From NCBI GenBank assembly GCA_016081115.2, contig JABTTQ020001487.1, positions 496,001-560,000 of the forward strand: a stretch of 64,000 nucleotides of DNA, in the 5' to 3' direction. A model generated the notes under the pieces. That model was not told the DNA's origin, did no database searches, and saw only the letters and a list, made by a program, of their open reading frames with translations. Positions 34,391 through 46,057 of the stretch are shown piece by piece. Position 1 is the stretch's first letter, and every line of letters starts with the position of its first letter. A program made the position numbers and the translations under genes. Origin of the DNA: Rehmannia glutinosa (taxonomy: Eukaryota; Streptophyta; Magnoliopsida; Lamiales; Orobanchaceae).

Positions 34391-35843
34391 TGTTGGGAAA
34401 TTAATCTTTAGATTTTGATGAATGCCATGTAAAACTTAGAATAGAAAGTTGGCACCCCATTTTTCTATTGTAAATTGCATTGTAATAGATAGGGCTGGTC
34501 GAGCTGAGTCAAGTCAGCTATGCCTGAACATGCAAGAAGACAACTGGAGATTAGAAGAAAGACTTCACTGCAAGGCAGCCGAGTGTGGCAAAGAAGAGAA
34601 TATAGAAACTCGACTGAAGGTGCAGCTGAGATACAGCTGAGTGAAGTATCAGTCAAGACAACTGAAGACAGCCAAGACAGCTAAGTCTCTAGTCGAAGTG
34701 ACAGAAGAGTCATCCAATGATTGGAAGCTGACTCGAAGTCAACTGGGGAAGTTAAGAAAATGCAGTCAAGTCGAGATAACTGAAAGAGATCTGTTGCACA
34801 AAAATCAAGAGAATTACTTAAACAATTAATACCTCTATACTGCCTTTCTTGAAGTGCTCAGTCCCAGAAGCGTGCAAAAGGAATAAACCAATGGGAAGCA
34901 CTGCACCTGTGTCAGAACTCTGAAAAGCGGAAGAATCATTCATACGAGGAAGTGGCAATTCCAAGGAACATTCAAGCTAACATTCATACTGTAACCAAAA
35001 ATATTCTCAAGTCATTCAAGATCAATCCTCAAGCCTACATTACGAAGGAAATCAATCCAACACTCACCTGTGAAGGAAAGACAACTTCTATCAGTTGAAG
35101 AGGAAAATATTTGAAGAATTAAGGGGTCTACATTCCACGGAGGATTGTAGGAAGGTTCAAGGTCGAACCAGTCTTGGGTTTTTGGAGGGCTTCGTGATCA
35201 AATCCAAGAAGCTTGAGTAAGTGGGCTGTAGTAGCAATACAGCTGCCCTGTGAAGAAGCTGAGTCGTACGAGAAGCCAGCTGTGTGACCAAGGCATCTCC
35301 AAACTGAGTCCCAAAGGATCAAGTCAGTTGTGTGATCAAGACTTGTATCTGGACTGTTAACCACTTTGTATGATGATCAATACTTAGTGGATTCCTCCAG
35401 GTGTTGGAGAAGAGAGGAGTAGAAAAATTACCCAATCTTCGAACATCTGTAAAAACTTATTGTGTCATTTACATTTCAGCACTTTAATTTCTGCATATTA
35501 CTTTTATATCTGCTGATTAATTTGCTATCCAATTGATAGTCAACCAAGTGCTAAAACCTAGTATTAAAACAAACTTAACCAAATTCAAGGGTGTTAAGTA
35601 TTCCGCTGAAAACATATCACAGTCGAGCTAAGTCTTTAGTCAAAATAGCTGAGTTATTCTATCAACAGCTCAGTCGAATCTGTTGAGTGACTAACTCTGT
35701 TGATTAACTAACTTAGCTGTCCATCAAGGACTCAGCTATGAAGTATTAACTCTGAACATTTTAAAAGGACTAAATCGAAAAGTTGGTAAGGTTTATTCAA
35801 CCCCCCCTTCTAAACCTTACACTCACACCCCTTGGGACCTACA
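34391..35843 (+). repeat. E2 LTR 3, complete
   Basis: It runs from TGTTGGGAAATT to GGACCTACA, 1453 bp, preceded by a polypurine tract and followed by the GTCTA duplication. It is the only full LTR of E2 and shows what the two truncated LTRs have lost (35163-35843). Confidence 0.95.
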
Positions 35844-36440
35844 GTCTACTTTACTTAACCGTAGGTAGACCCGATATTTTTCATGTCGTATGCCTATGCG
35901 CTTGTTTTCAAAGTAATGCCAAAGAATCTCATATGCGTGCCATTAAAACAATTTTTTGATATTTGAAAGGCACTATTTTAGATGGCTTGTTTTATCCAAA
36001 GAACGCAAAATTTTCTCTTAAAGGATATAGTGATTCGGACTATGCGGGAAATATTGATGATCACAAAAGTACCTCCGAATCATGTCAATTTTTAGGCGAT
36101 TGCCTCGTATCTTGGTTTTCGAAAAGGCAAAATTGTGTATCCTTATCGACGGCCGAAGCCGAATACATTTCAACGGCCTTTTGTTGCACTCAACTACTTT
36201 GGATGAAACAAATCTTAGCGGATTACAAATATTCTTTTGAAAATGTCCCTACTTTTTTGTGATAACACGTCCGCTATAAATATTGCTCAAAACTGGTTCA
36301 TCATAACCAAACTAAACATATTGAGGTTCGTCATCATTTTCTAAGGGATTGCGTTTCCAAAGAAAAAATTGAGATGTGTTTCGTTCCAATCTCAAGACCA
36401 ACTCGCGGATATTTTCACAAAACCTTTAACCGTCGATCTT
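35844..36440 (+). pseudogene. E3 copia RT end and RNase H (after E2), broken
   Basis: It resumes the E3 frame at the duplicated GTCTA with SLLYLTVGRPDI. RNase H blocks are clear: YLKGTILDGLFYP, GYSDSDYAGNIDDHKST, CLVSWFSKRQNCVSLST, EAEYIS and the C-terminal DQLADIFTKPL (about 36390-36423). A stop at about 36261 and small frame changes break it. The catalytic Asp and Glu residues of the GYSDSD and AEAEY blocks are kept. Confidence 0.9.
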
Positions 36441-37269
36441 TTGCATCAATTCGAGCTCAACTAGGCATAATTCATATCGAATACGGTCTATGTTTGCATT
36501 TTATGCATTTTTAAAACTTAGGGGTGAAAATCGGATTTTTAACTCAAAATTCGGACAAAAACTAAAAATTTGCTTCAGGGACCGGATGACCAGGGGGTCG
36601 AACAAAATGTGTATTTTTTGGTTAAAATTGTTTCTGTCCCAGACTTTGTTCATTTCACATATTTTTCGTCCATTTCGCACCCCTATGCAAATTTCACCCA
36701 CAATTCACTCAAATGATTTCTTTCTTGAACATTCTATATTATTGGACTTATATTATGAGTATATAATCAATATTACTCAACTTCTCTTATTAATTGGTAA
36801 GTTTAATTTCCTTTTTTAATTTCAATAGAGTTGAACCCTCGAAAAAGTGTTTCTACTTGGTATTTTGCTGAAATTGTTGTATCATTGTGTTGGGATTATT
36901 ATGTGATGATGGAATTTGATTATAGAACTGTGATTGGTGATGAATTTTTAGGCATGATTACATTTACAAGTGCTATATACAACTTCGTTTTTATTCTATG
37001 CACGCCAAGTGTTCGACAAAATGTTTCAATGAAATTTCATCCCTTACATGATTCTCTTGATTTCAAATGAATTATATGTTTATAGAGATCATGTATTATA
37101 AATCAAATGAGCTTTTACAAATCATCTTCTCAAAATTTCACTTATTTGGAATTTTAAGCTCTATGCTTAAAAAGCTCGATAATTCGATTGAAATGCGCAC
37201 TTTGATATATTTTTATGATGTTTTTATCGTTATCACATTCTTTTTGATGATTCCAAAGGGGGAGAAACA
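36441..37269 (+). other. E3 3' noncoding region and polypurine tract
   Basis: AT-rich sequence follows RNase H. Open frames here (for example 36490-36819) have no recognisable domain and look accidental. It ends with GATGATTCCAAAGGGGGAGAAACA (about 37246-37269), the E3 polypurine tract. Confidence 0.65.
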
Positions 37270-37819
37270 TGAAATAAGCTCATAAGCTCAAAAAAGCTAG
37301 AAAAAGCTCACGAAAAAAGCTATAAGTTGTGGATGAAAAAGCCAAAAGCTGAGGATGAAACTTAGTCCAATGGATGCATAATGGCTTTTATACATAACGT
37401 GATTTCTTTTTGACGGAGGAGCTTCTAAGCTCTTGATATTCAAGCTCAAATTATAAAAGCTGAGCTTTTAGCTTTTGGTTGTTTGCTTCTATACTTACTC
37501 TTGTTGTGCAAAGTGATAGTGGGAGATTTTACAAAATGTTTTGAAAAATTTTTGCTCCCATCCTTATGATTCTTATGCATGAAAAGTGTCGCTCAAAATG
37601 GATAGTTATTTTCGACCGAAAAATCTTGTTTCATTTTCAAAATCGTCCTTTTAAATGTTTTTATCGTAATTTTGATGATTTTATTTAACTGAGTTTTTCA
37701 CCAAAACAATGTCCCTAAATGTTGTCCAAATACTCCTAATCGATTTTAAAATATTTTTACTAAATTTTCGAAGTATTTTTTGAAGTTTATTTTTGACAAA
37801 AATTGGACAACACATCTAT

Positions 37820-38102
37820 TTCGTGGTCAACCGCTCGCCCTAGAGGGCAACCTGTGCCTGGAAGTTTGATTTCTGAAACAGAAAGCGATGGATTGAAATT
37901 TACCTAGAGCTCGACCGGTGCCTGGAATGGATTTAAATTACAGAAAACATTATGTCTCTGTTTTTTAGTGAGTTGGGCCGGTCAACATGGGGGTCGATCG
38001 GTCAAACAGGAGGTTGACCGGTCCAACCCCCCTAGACCGGTCCAACAGGATTTTTTTGCTATATTATTCAAATTTTCGTATTTGAGGTCAACCGGTCGAC
38101 CT
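37820..38102. repeat. ACCGGTC palindrome cluster in the E3 LTR
   Basis: At least six near-copies of (G)ACCGGTC(A/G)A occur in about 280 bp, for example CTCGACCGGTG, GGTTGACCGGTCC, CTAGACCGGTCC and GTCAACCGGTCGACC. Each core is self-complementary. The cluster lies about 150 bp upstream of the LTR TATA box. Confidence 0.75.
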
Positions 38103-38253
38103 AAGGTTTTATCAACAAACTATTTGTTGCGCAGCAGACAACTTTTCATGTTTTAAGAGATTGATTTCTAACAGCTATAATCTTAATTTAATCTGCAATT
38201 TTGTTTACAGATTTCAATCTTCAAGGAGAAGCCTATCAAGTTCAAGACCTCTC

Positions 38254-38263
38254 CTATAAATAG
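38254..38263 (+). promoter_or_regulatory. E3 LTR TATA box
   Basis: CTATAAATAG lies downstream of the ACCGGTC cluster and upstream of an A/C-rich leader-like stretch (CAACAAGACACAACAACAC). This is the expected U3 layout of a plant LTR promoter. Confidence 0.65.
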
Positions 38264-38871
38264 ATGAAGGATTGAAGCAACAAGACACAACAACACAAGC
38301 AATACAAACACAAGCAAACTTCTTGTTCTTCATTTTCATATTCTTGTTGTATTTCGCCTAAGTCTTTCACTTGCACATCTTGAGTACTAGGATTTATTCT
38401 TGATTACATTTGCACTTCAAAGTTGTATACTTCATTTTAGTTGTAATCTTGAATTGTTTTTCAATCATCCAAAACAAGACATCCTTGTTAGTGTGCTTGT
38501 GGTAAGAGCAGACCTGGGTGATTTTAGGTGTTGAAGAGTGTGGTACTCGTCATTGGTGTAAGAAGATTGTGGTAATCTTCATTGGTGGTGTTGTAATAAG
38601 AGTGAGGTGCTCTTCAAGGTGAAGTTGTAATAGTTTTGTTAACTATTAATAAAATTATTTTTCTTTTTCGAAATCCACTTGGGATATATCGGGGTGGTAG
38701 AGGATTAGGCCCTAGGTGAGTTAAACCTCTATAAATCATTGAGTGTTGTTTACTTTCCCGCACTTTCATTTGTGTTATCATTTCTACATCCGAAAAAAGA
38801 GGGCAAAAATTGGAAAATCGGCATAATCTATTCACCCCCCCTCTAGATTATCGTAGCCACTTGGACTAACA

Positions 38872-41470
38872 ACCACGCCTTAAGGTAGTTTTTGAGACAA
38901 CTAAGGAATTGGCTGAAAATTCAAAAGAAACAGCCAAGTCCCCGGTGACAGTTGACCCTATCCAACAACAATCAGCAGGTGCGCTAACTGAGGGGGAAAC
39001 TGATCACTCTGCAACCAGGTCGGAGGAAGCTGCAAAGGACAAAGAAAATTTGGTGTTAGGTGGCAAAGATGAGACTGCTGAGAAAGAAGCAGTTGGAACC
39101 AATGACGCTGTGATGGTTAAGATTGCCTCAGCTAAGGAACTAGTTGCACTGAAGGCCAATGAAGTTACAGCGGTCCAAATTCCTGAAACTGAGGCACATG
39201 ATGGAAGTGGAATGACAAAGGCCGTTGAGACTGATGGTCTTGCAAGTGTTATCCAAGAGGTTGAGACCTCGAATGATGCCGCTATCGAAGATCGAGCCGC
39301 AGCTCCGTCTGTAGCAGGGAATGTTGAAGGACTTGCAGTGGTTGAGACTACTGCCAATGTAATTTAAGACCCCATGGTGGTTGAGACTGGCAGGGGAATA
39401 TGACTATTTTTGATGATGCTCTAATATATAGAGAATCCAAGTCCACTGAACCGACGGTCATTGATGCTTTAAATGACTCTGAAGCTGAGATTCCGATATT
39501 GATGAAAATCTTGATGAATCAGCAAAGTCCGATCAAGAAGCCAGGGACTTGGAAGAACGCATGAAATCCTCGAGAATGAGATTTATGCTAGTTGATGGGC
39601 CACTTCCACTAGCTCAATCTCATGCCCGTGGTGCTGTTAAGGTAGGTGAGGCAACGGTTACTCAAAAGGAGACACCAACTGGTTCCAATGAAGCTGTTGA
39701 GATAGCTAAGGCCCAGTCAGCTCAGCAGGATTCCACAGTTGCCCCTGCTAATGAAGCTTCGACAGCTAAGGCAAATAGAGCTGCGAGCTAGGGTGACGAG
39801 ACAAGTATTCCAGAAGGAGTGGGAACTTTATCGGAACCTATTAGCATATTCAAAATGCTTCAATTCCCTTTTATCGAAGAAATTTATGTATGAAGCTTAG
39901 TCTGCGGAGGAAGTTGCTAGTTACAACATTCAAAATTAACCTAGTTGACCTGCATGTTCCGGTGAAGTAAATGATTGTCCCATCTAGCCATGATTTTGAG
40001 TCACTCCTTTATGAGGATTCAAGTCCATAAGTAATAGACTTCCGACATGCCTTCCGAGCCATGTGCGAGGAGATGGAAGACATGGAGAAAGGATTTGCTG
40101 AGTAGAATGATAGGATTGACATTCATGATTCCACCATCACTGGGGACATCCGTGGAGCAGTGCTGAGTATCATGGAATGAGCTCAGTAGACTAAGGCTCT
40201 CCACAAAGAGCAAGTTGGCTACTTCAGATAACTATTTTCCAAGCTGCTTGTTTGGGGAGCTGAATAAGTTGCCTTTTAGCAGAGACAACGGGATAACATA
40301 GACATAATAGAACAAAGTCACTTAGCTGATATGGAGCTGCTGAAAATGACCATGGAAAAGAAGATAGAGCACATGGAAACATCATTGAAGGCTAAAATTC
40401 TTGCTATGAAGAATCAGCTATATTCAATCAACTCCGACCAAAAAGCACCAGACTCCATTACCCACAAGAAGCTCGATTCCCTACAAGTCTCTTTCAAGGT
40501 GATGGTGCCAAAAAGGGGGAAGATAAGTTTGAGAAAACTCCTATGAAGATAATTCTGAAATCCAAAGGCACCACCCCACTCCACTCTCAGCTACCTCAAG
40601 ACATGTCAGCTGAAGAAAAAGCTGAATTACCGTTCCAGAAAAACCAAGTTGAAATTCAAAAGCTGGAAAGAAGCCAAGAGGATAGAGTCCAGAAGGCAAG
40701 CTCCCAGCTGAAGAAAGAGAACAAGTTACTCCCCCCGGCCCCTTGGAAGAAAGATCTAATGAAGAGTTTGTGATTCTTCAGTCAGAAGGCTATTATGAGG
40801 GAAAGGACTTACCAACTGCATGGGATTTGTACTAGGAGGAAGTGCTAAGAGATATTTAATCAACCAAGAGGCGCCGACTCAAGAACAATCATCCAAGAGT
40901 CAGCAGACATCAAGGGTACATCCCAGTCAAACTCCCAAGGGAGTAGGCCCTGCCAGAGGAAGAGGAAGAGTAAAGGGTTCTAGGTTTGATGGGAGAGGCA
41001 GAAGCTCTCCACCAACAAGACCAACTGGAATTGTGTCAATAAATCGTTTAAAAAAGGACTCCGTCTATTGGATAGGCTTCAATGAAGCAAAGAACAGAGA
41101 AGCTGCTCACACATCTAGAGAGCTTCAGTGAAAATACGAAGAAGATGTTGAAAGAACTCAAAGGCTGGAGGAGGAGAAGCTGAGAAGAGATTATGAGAGG
41201 AAGAAAAGGAAAGAATAGGAGAAAAGGTTAAAGAGAGCTAAAGAATATCGTCGTAGGTGAGAAGAAGAAGAGGAAGAAGGAGAAGGCAGCAGAGGCGTTA
41301 GAAGATAGCTTCCCGAACATTTTGTTGTATTTTACATTCTTTTGTAAATACACAAAAATAATGTAAGTGTTGAATGATTCATTTAATAAAATGATACATC
41401 CTTTCAATAATTCTATTTTAGCACTTTATGTTATAATTTATGTTTTGTCATCATCAAAAAAGGGGAAAAT
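38872..41470 (+). pseudogene. E5 Sirevirus env-like region, 5' truncated and broken
   Basis: The sequence starts abruptly at the end of the E3 LTR, inside an env-like ORF. Pieces at 38909-39367 (MAENSKETAKSPVTVDP) and 39549-39791 are acidic and Ala/Glu-rich. 40331-40773 is coiled coil, with the internal tract GGTGCCAAAAAGGGGGAA near 40505. 40820-41131 has a Gly/Arg-rich stretch and VYWIGFNEAKNREAA, the counterpart of IYWAGFDEVANLEVA in E2. The charged tail is at 41130-41300, then CATCAAAAAAGGGGAAAAT before the LTR. It is more diverged from E1 and E2 than they are from each other. Confidence 0.75.
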
Positions 41471-42931
41471 TGTTAGGAAATTTATTTGTATATTTTTTGA
41501 TGATGCATATAAAACTTAGATTAGAAAATTGGCACCTCATTTTTGGTATGTATTTCAACTTTGTAATAGTTAGAAAGACAGCTGAGTAACCATGCCTCCA
41601 AGTTGAAAAGGCAGAAGACTAACTGAAGAAGCACAGAGAAGATTCAGCTATGCACAGCTAAGTATCAAAGAACACCTTTAGTCAAGTAAAATGTTGTGTC
41701 TTTCAGAAGACCTACAGCTGTGTCGTCCAATAATCAAGGAGAAGACTCAAATAAAGGGGTAATACAGCTGAAGGACTTAGAGAAAGCTAAAGAAGTCCAT
41801 TGCAAAGAAAAGTCAAGACTTACCCAAAATGGTAAGGGACATGCCTGCAACTTTAAAAGATGTCTTGCTGAAATAGTGCAAGTAGCTGGAACCAATGGGA
41901 TGTTTGCATAAACTTGGTACGAATCAGGCACCTCTAGATCATTAATGTTAAAGTTGGGCCAACATTAAAAGCTGCAAAACAAGACAAACCAACAAACAAG
42001 AAGTGAAGTTTGAATTTTCTATCTCTTCAACGGACACATTTTCAAACTCTCACTATAAAAGGCTGAGGAAATTTCTGAGAGAAACATGACACATACAAGA
42101 GAAATATGAGCAATCAAGCAAATCTGCAACTCTTTCTCTCTCTGAGCTAAAACTTCAATATCCTCATTCCTAAACACTCGAAGCGATTCTAGCCAACACA
42201 ACTCAGTTAAGGAAGGAAGTTAAATTCAAAAGTTAAAGAGGAAAACCGTCTGAAAAACAACAAGGGATCTACAAATCCACGATGTGAATGAAGTGTAGTG
42301 AGGCTCAGGTTAGAACCTGGTTCAAATTCGTCAGAAGGCTAAGTGATCAAGTCCGAAGAGTTTGGAAAGCTGAAGTAGTGAGGCAGCTGCCTTACGAAGA
42401 GGTGAGTCCCAGAAAATCCAGTTGTGTGATCAAAGATTGCTCGAACTGCATTTTATACTTTTGTAACAGCCAAGTTGCACTAGTATATTCCTCCAGGAGT
42501 TGGAGAAGAGTGGAGTAGAGGAATTACCTCATCCTCGAACCACTATAAAATTACTTGTCTCGTTTACTTTTAAGTACTTTACATTCTGCATATTTATTTT
42601 ATTTGTGCTGATTTGCTTATCCAACTGATAATAACTAAGATAAAACAGGTGTTAAAAACCATATTGTTAAAAAGGGTGAGACTTTCGCTGTTAAAAACCA
42701 AGTAAACTGATTTTATAAAAAGATAACTTCTCTCAATTGAGTTACTCTATCAACAGCTCACTCGAATATGTTGAGTGGTTAACTCGCCTGCTGAGGTTCA
42801 GCCCAGCTGTCTCTCAATAGGACTTATTTGTTTACTTAAGTAAACTCTTATTTGATTTAAAATCAAAAAAATGGTTAAGTTTATTCAACCACCTCCCTTA
42901 TTGACTTAACTCACACCCCTTAGGACCTACA
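41471..42931 (+). repeat. E5 3' LTR
   Basis: It runs from TGTTAGGAAATT to GGACCTACA, 1461 bp, directly after a polypurine tract. It is related to the E1 and E2 LTRs over its whole length and is the closest match to the split LTR fragment at 20193-20377 and 21711-22030. This supports E3 having inserted into E5. Confidence 0.9.
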
Positions 42932-43115
42932 AAAACATTGAGGAAAGAAGTGGTTTGACTTTGAAAAGACGATTAATTAGAGGGAGCAGAGGTGAATAGG
43001 TGAAGGAGTGTAGCTCGGAAAGTGACTGAAAATAATGAAAGAAATAATCAAGCTAATGAAAAAAAAATTGAGCTTGAGGCAAAAAGGGAAAAACAACAAA
43101 AGAGAAAAAGGCAAT
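42932..43115. other. Purine-rich spacer, origin unclear
   Basis: About 180 bp rich in A and G, with GAAAAAAAAATTGAGCTTGAGGC near 43057. The composition resembles the Athila tail at 17940-18150. No gene or motif can be assigned. Confidence 0.3.
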
Positions 43116-44460
43116 TGTCACGCCCACCCCTATCACTACTACCAAAAGATATATAAAGAGTATAACTCAACAATATGGACTCTATTTACAAGAATGTGTA
43201 ATTTTAATTTTTTTATCCATGTGAAAATTTAACAGACAAGTAATGGAATAAATCATGTACACGACAACAAGGGTTTTACCATATTTAAAAGCAAAAGGGC
43301 AGTCAACATTGTCTGTACATAAACACGATGACTACACATACAAGTCGATAACTCAAACCAGGACATTATTTACATATATTTATAATAGAGTATCAAAAGT
43401 TATAAACAGTATGAGGTCCTATATATAGCACGAAAGAACCAAAACCAAAATGAACCCATGAAAAACCCGACAAGTCATCATCCATGTCCATGATCCTCAA
43501 AACCTTAAGAAGCTCCAGCACCGTATAGTAAGCCAAAGACCCATGCATTCTTATGCTCACATGCAATGCATGAACTACATGAGCTAAAGGTCAGCAAGCA
43601 AAAACCACGCATATCCAAAGAATAACAATGTTCTTCCAACATGTAATGTTAAAATGTAGATTCATGCCTCAAAATTGCCAAAGACCTGTGCATTATTATG
43701 CTCACATGCAATGCATGAACTACATGAGCTAAAGCTCAGCAAGTAAAAACCATGCATGTCCAAAGAATGGCAATGCTTTTCCAATAGCAATGTTAAAATC
43801 ATTTTCTTGCATTTCGTCCCCTGACCCAACTACTATGCACCTGAAAAGAGCTCTACACACAACAATAATCAAATGACCAATAATATCATTAAACAATGTA
43901 TGGTCCATCCTCCCAAGCCCAGCCAAGAGTCCCCTACTTGCATATCATGTGTCTGCCAAGAATCATCCCACTCCGTAAGGTCATAACATAGGTACCCACA
44001 AATGATTCATCCTCATGTGACCCACCGAGGATCTATCTCCTATCTGACCCTGTGTTGACCAGAAAGTGCCCCACTTGATGTACCTACACATATATCATAA
44101 AGCGTGCCCATTATGCCTCAGTACACTTGCAGTGGTCAGCCAAGATCCATTTTCCACCTGAAATTATTTTTGTGCATGCAAACATCCTCATGTATTATGC
44201 ATGCATATACAAATATTGTAATGACATATTCAGTGGCTCACACCATATTACAACATCATGCAAGCCGACATGCATCACATAATATCCACATATAATACAA
44301 ATAGTTCAAATAATATATCTTCATGCATCGCAGTTGCTGATGGATTTTTACTTACCTTTGACTCTCGATTATCGTACTCAAAGTTAGATAATTTTTTTTC
44401 TTCCCTAGTCATAAGACAACATGTTTCAATGGAAGATATGGATTTCTACTCTTAAATATC
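43116..44460 (-). repeat. Possible degenerate LTR-like sequence, minus orientation
   Basis: The left edge TGTCACGCCCACCCC, read on the other strand, is a common plant LTR ending (GGGTGGGCGTGACA). The interior is AT-rich, noncoding and carries a 145-bp duplication (43532-43799). No partner LTR, primer site or coding domain is visible, and the right edge cannot be fixed, so this is a tentative call. Confidence 0.3.
43532..43799. repeat. Tandem duplication, 145-bp period
   Basis: GCCAAAGACC...GTTAAAAT at 43532-43655 recurs at 43677-43799. Shared words include ATGCTCACATGCAATGCATG and AACTACATGAGCTAAAG. The copies differ at scattered sites. Noncoding. Confidence 0.9.
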
Positions 44461-44710
44461 AAGTTTATTATCCTTAATTTAGTACCTTAAATCTTGAGAT
44501 TAATTAAGTATTGATTAAAAATATGATACACAAATTGATACCTAATCGAAACCATCAAAGAGTACAATTTTCGTCTCTAACATCACTTAAATTGTGAATG
44601 ATAAAACTTTCTTTAAATCCCTAAATTTCAAATTGTTATCTTGTACTTTCATATGTAATTCCTAATACAACTAAGAAATATCCCGCGATCATAATATCCA
44701 ATTTGTCATT

Positions 44711-44747
44711 CATATATATATATATATATATATACATATATATATAG
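44711..44747. repeat. TA dinucleotide microsatellite
   Basis: A run of (AT)n with one C interruption is followed by a short GA run. It lies at the left edge of the FAR1-like fragment's upstream region. Confidence 0.95.
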
Positions 44748-45126
44748 AGAGAGATAGGGTTATATGAGTCCAGGTTCCTTAGCTCAGAACGTAGGGACAC
44801 ATCTTATCCGTAAAACTCTATCAATCTATGGCTCATATTAAACCATTTTTTGCTCTATTTTTTCCCTAAATATCATTCATTAAGGGTAAATCAGTCACAC
44901 ACAAAAAAATGCAGGGAGTTTATTTTGAGGCAGCTACATATTTAGATATAGAAAAGATATGTTGTTTCTCTCACCTCTAGCCATTCACGCTTCAACAAAT
45001 TAATTTTCATATCTTCAAGTCATCTTCCATCAGAAATCTGTAAACCTTCAAAAAAAACGTAGAGAATCTATCAGACAACAGAAAAAGGTTCATACCAGAA
45101 AAGAATTCTCCAACCTGGAAGCAGAT

Positions 45127-45862
45127 ATGGATGCAGTTGAAGGCGAATGTTCATCACAATTAAATTCAACAGGTAAAAAAAGTTATACATATGTTATAAG
45201 CGAAAAAATGGAATTTTGTTTGTTGCTTCCTTATATTTGATTAGCTTTAATTTTGGTGTTTTGGTAGTGGATGCGTGAACACGGTTTAATTTTCTTATAT
45301 GTAATGATTACAACGTGTTTTTGAATAATTACTGTTTTTGATTGCTTTCATAGTCCAAAATAGTTACACGATTAGTACAAAATAGTTACACGATTTAGTA
45401 GTAAGACTAGTTGCAAATTAAAAATTTCCCTCTAACTATTTGTTGTGACATTTTTGAGTCGTTTCTACAAAAATGTCGCATATTTATTTCTTTCTTCATT
45501 ATTAAAGTATATAGAATATGTATAGTTGTCTTTCTTACTCTTCTACTTTTTACATAAAATTCGTTGCATCCATAGTATAACTTTATTGCTTCGTTTGAAC
45601 GTAATTTTTGCATGGTATGTTCCTATTTTCTGATTTATTAAATTATACAGTATAACTTTATTGCCAACATAGTATAACTTTATTGCTTCGTTAGAACATA
45701 ATTTTTGTATGTTTTGTTCCTATTTTCTAATTTGTTATATTACAACAATTTCTCCACAGGTACAATATATGATACAATTCAAGAGCATATACAGATATTG
45801 CCAAACTCAACAAAAAATTGGATACTGGAATGTGATCAAAACATAGTACCTGAATGTGATTA
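45127..45862 (+). pseudogene. Possible 5' exons of a FAR1/Mutator-related gene, truncated
   Basis: An ATG at 45127 opens a 46-nt exon (MDAVEGECSSQLNST) ending in CAACAG/GTAAAA. An AT-rich stretch with an acceptor TTTCTCCACAG/G at 45759 leads in phase to GTIYDTIQEH and NWILECDQNIVPECD, then a stop at about 45860. Short N-terminal exons with a W-I-x-E-C-D segment are seen in FAR1-related proteins, which derive from Mutator-like transposases, but the zinc-binding domain and transposase are not present. The identification is weak, and the gene is incomplete in any case. Confidence 0.35.
45571..45760. repeat. Tandem duplication, 97-bp period
   Basis: CATAGTATAACTTTATTGCT at 45571 recurs at 45668, and the following sequence up to TTCCTATTTTCT is shared. 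It lies in the proposed intron of the FAR1-like fragment. Confidence 0.85.
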
Positions 45863-45914
45863 AAGCATAGAACACTACTACACATTTCCGACAATGTTTT
45901 TGTTTAATGAATAA

Positions 45915-45923
45915 ATATTTATA
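45915..45923. repeat. 9-bp target duplication, left copy (ATATTTATA)
   Basis: This matches TTATTTATA at 53005-53013 at 8 of 9 positions. Both lie directly outside the terminal inverted repeats. Nine bp is the usual Mutator target duplication. Confidence 0.6.
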
Positions 45924-46057
45924 GAGATAAATATTTTAAACCCTCCAAACTTTTCCTGCTTTTACACTTTGCTTCCTAGACTTTAATTTGGTTCACTATG
46001 CCTCCTGGACTATGAATATTTTCGCATTTCACCATATATTGACAATTTTGCCCCTGT
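45924..46057 (+). repeat. Left terminal inverted repeat
   Basis: It begins GAGATAAATATTTTAAACCC and pairs, with roughly two thirds identity by eye, with the reverse complement of 52872-53004. Confidence 0.65.

Larger units (their letters stand above)
24065..35843 (+). mobile_element. E2: duplicated truncated Sirevirus element inserted in E3
   Basis: The insertion is bounded by LTR ends (TGTTGGGAAATT... and ...GGACCTACA) and by GTCTA duplications. Its interior is: LTR cut after about 911 bp, env-like region, second LTR cut at the same base, second env-like region, complete LTR. No PBS, gag, protease, integrase, RT or RNase H is present. The two units (24065-29368 and 29369-34390) share one identical deletion junction. 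One insertion, an internal deletion and then unequal crossing-over between LTRs explain the structure. Confidence 0.9.
37270..38871 (+). repeat. E3 3' LTR
   Basis: It starts TGAAATAAGCTC directly after the polypurine tract and ends ACTTGGACTAACA, about 1.6 kb. The late part has the run TTCACCCCCCCTCTAGATTA typical of plant copia LTR ends. A TATA box lies at 38254. The first part is rich in the word AAGCT. No second copy is in the window, because the 5' LTR was lost, so the borders rest on the tract and the TG...CA ends. Confidence 0.7.

Noticed and set aside
36490..36819. 109-codon ORF after E3 RNase H as an extra gene
   Set aside because: It has no recognised domain, is AT-rich, and lies between RNase H and the polypurine tract; it is likely accidental.
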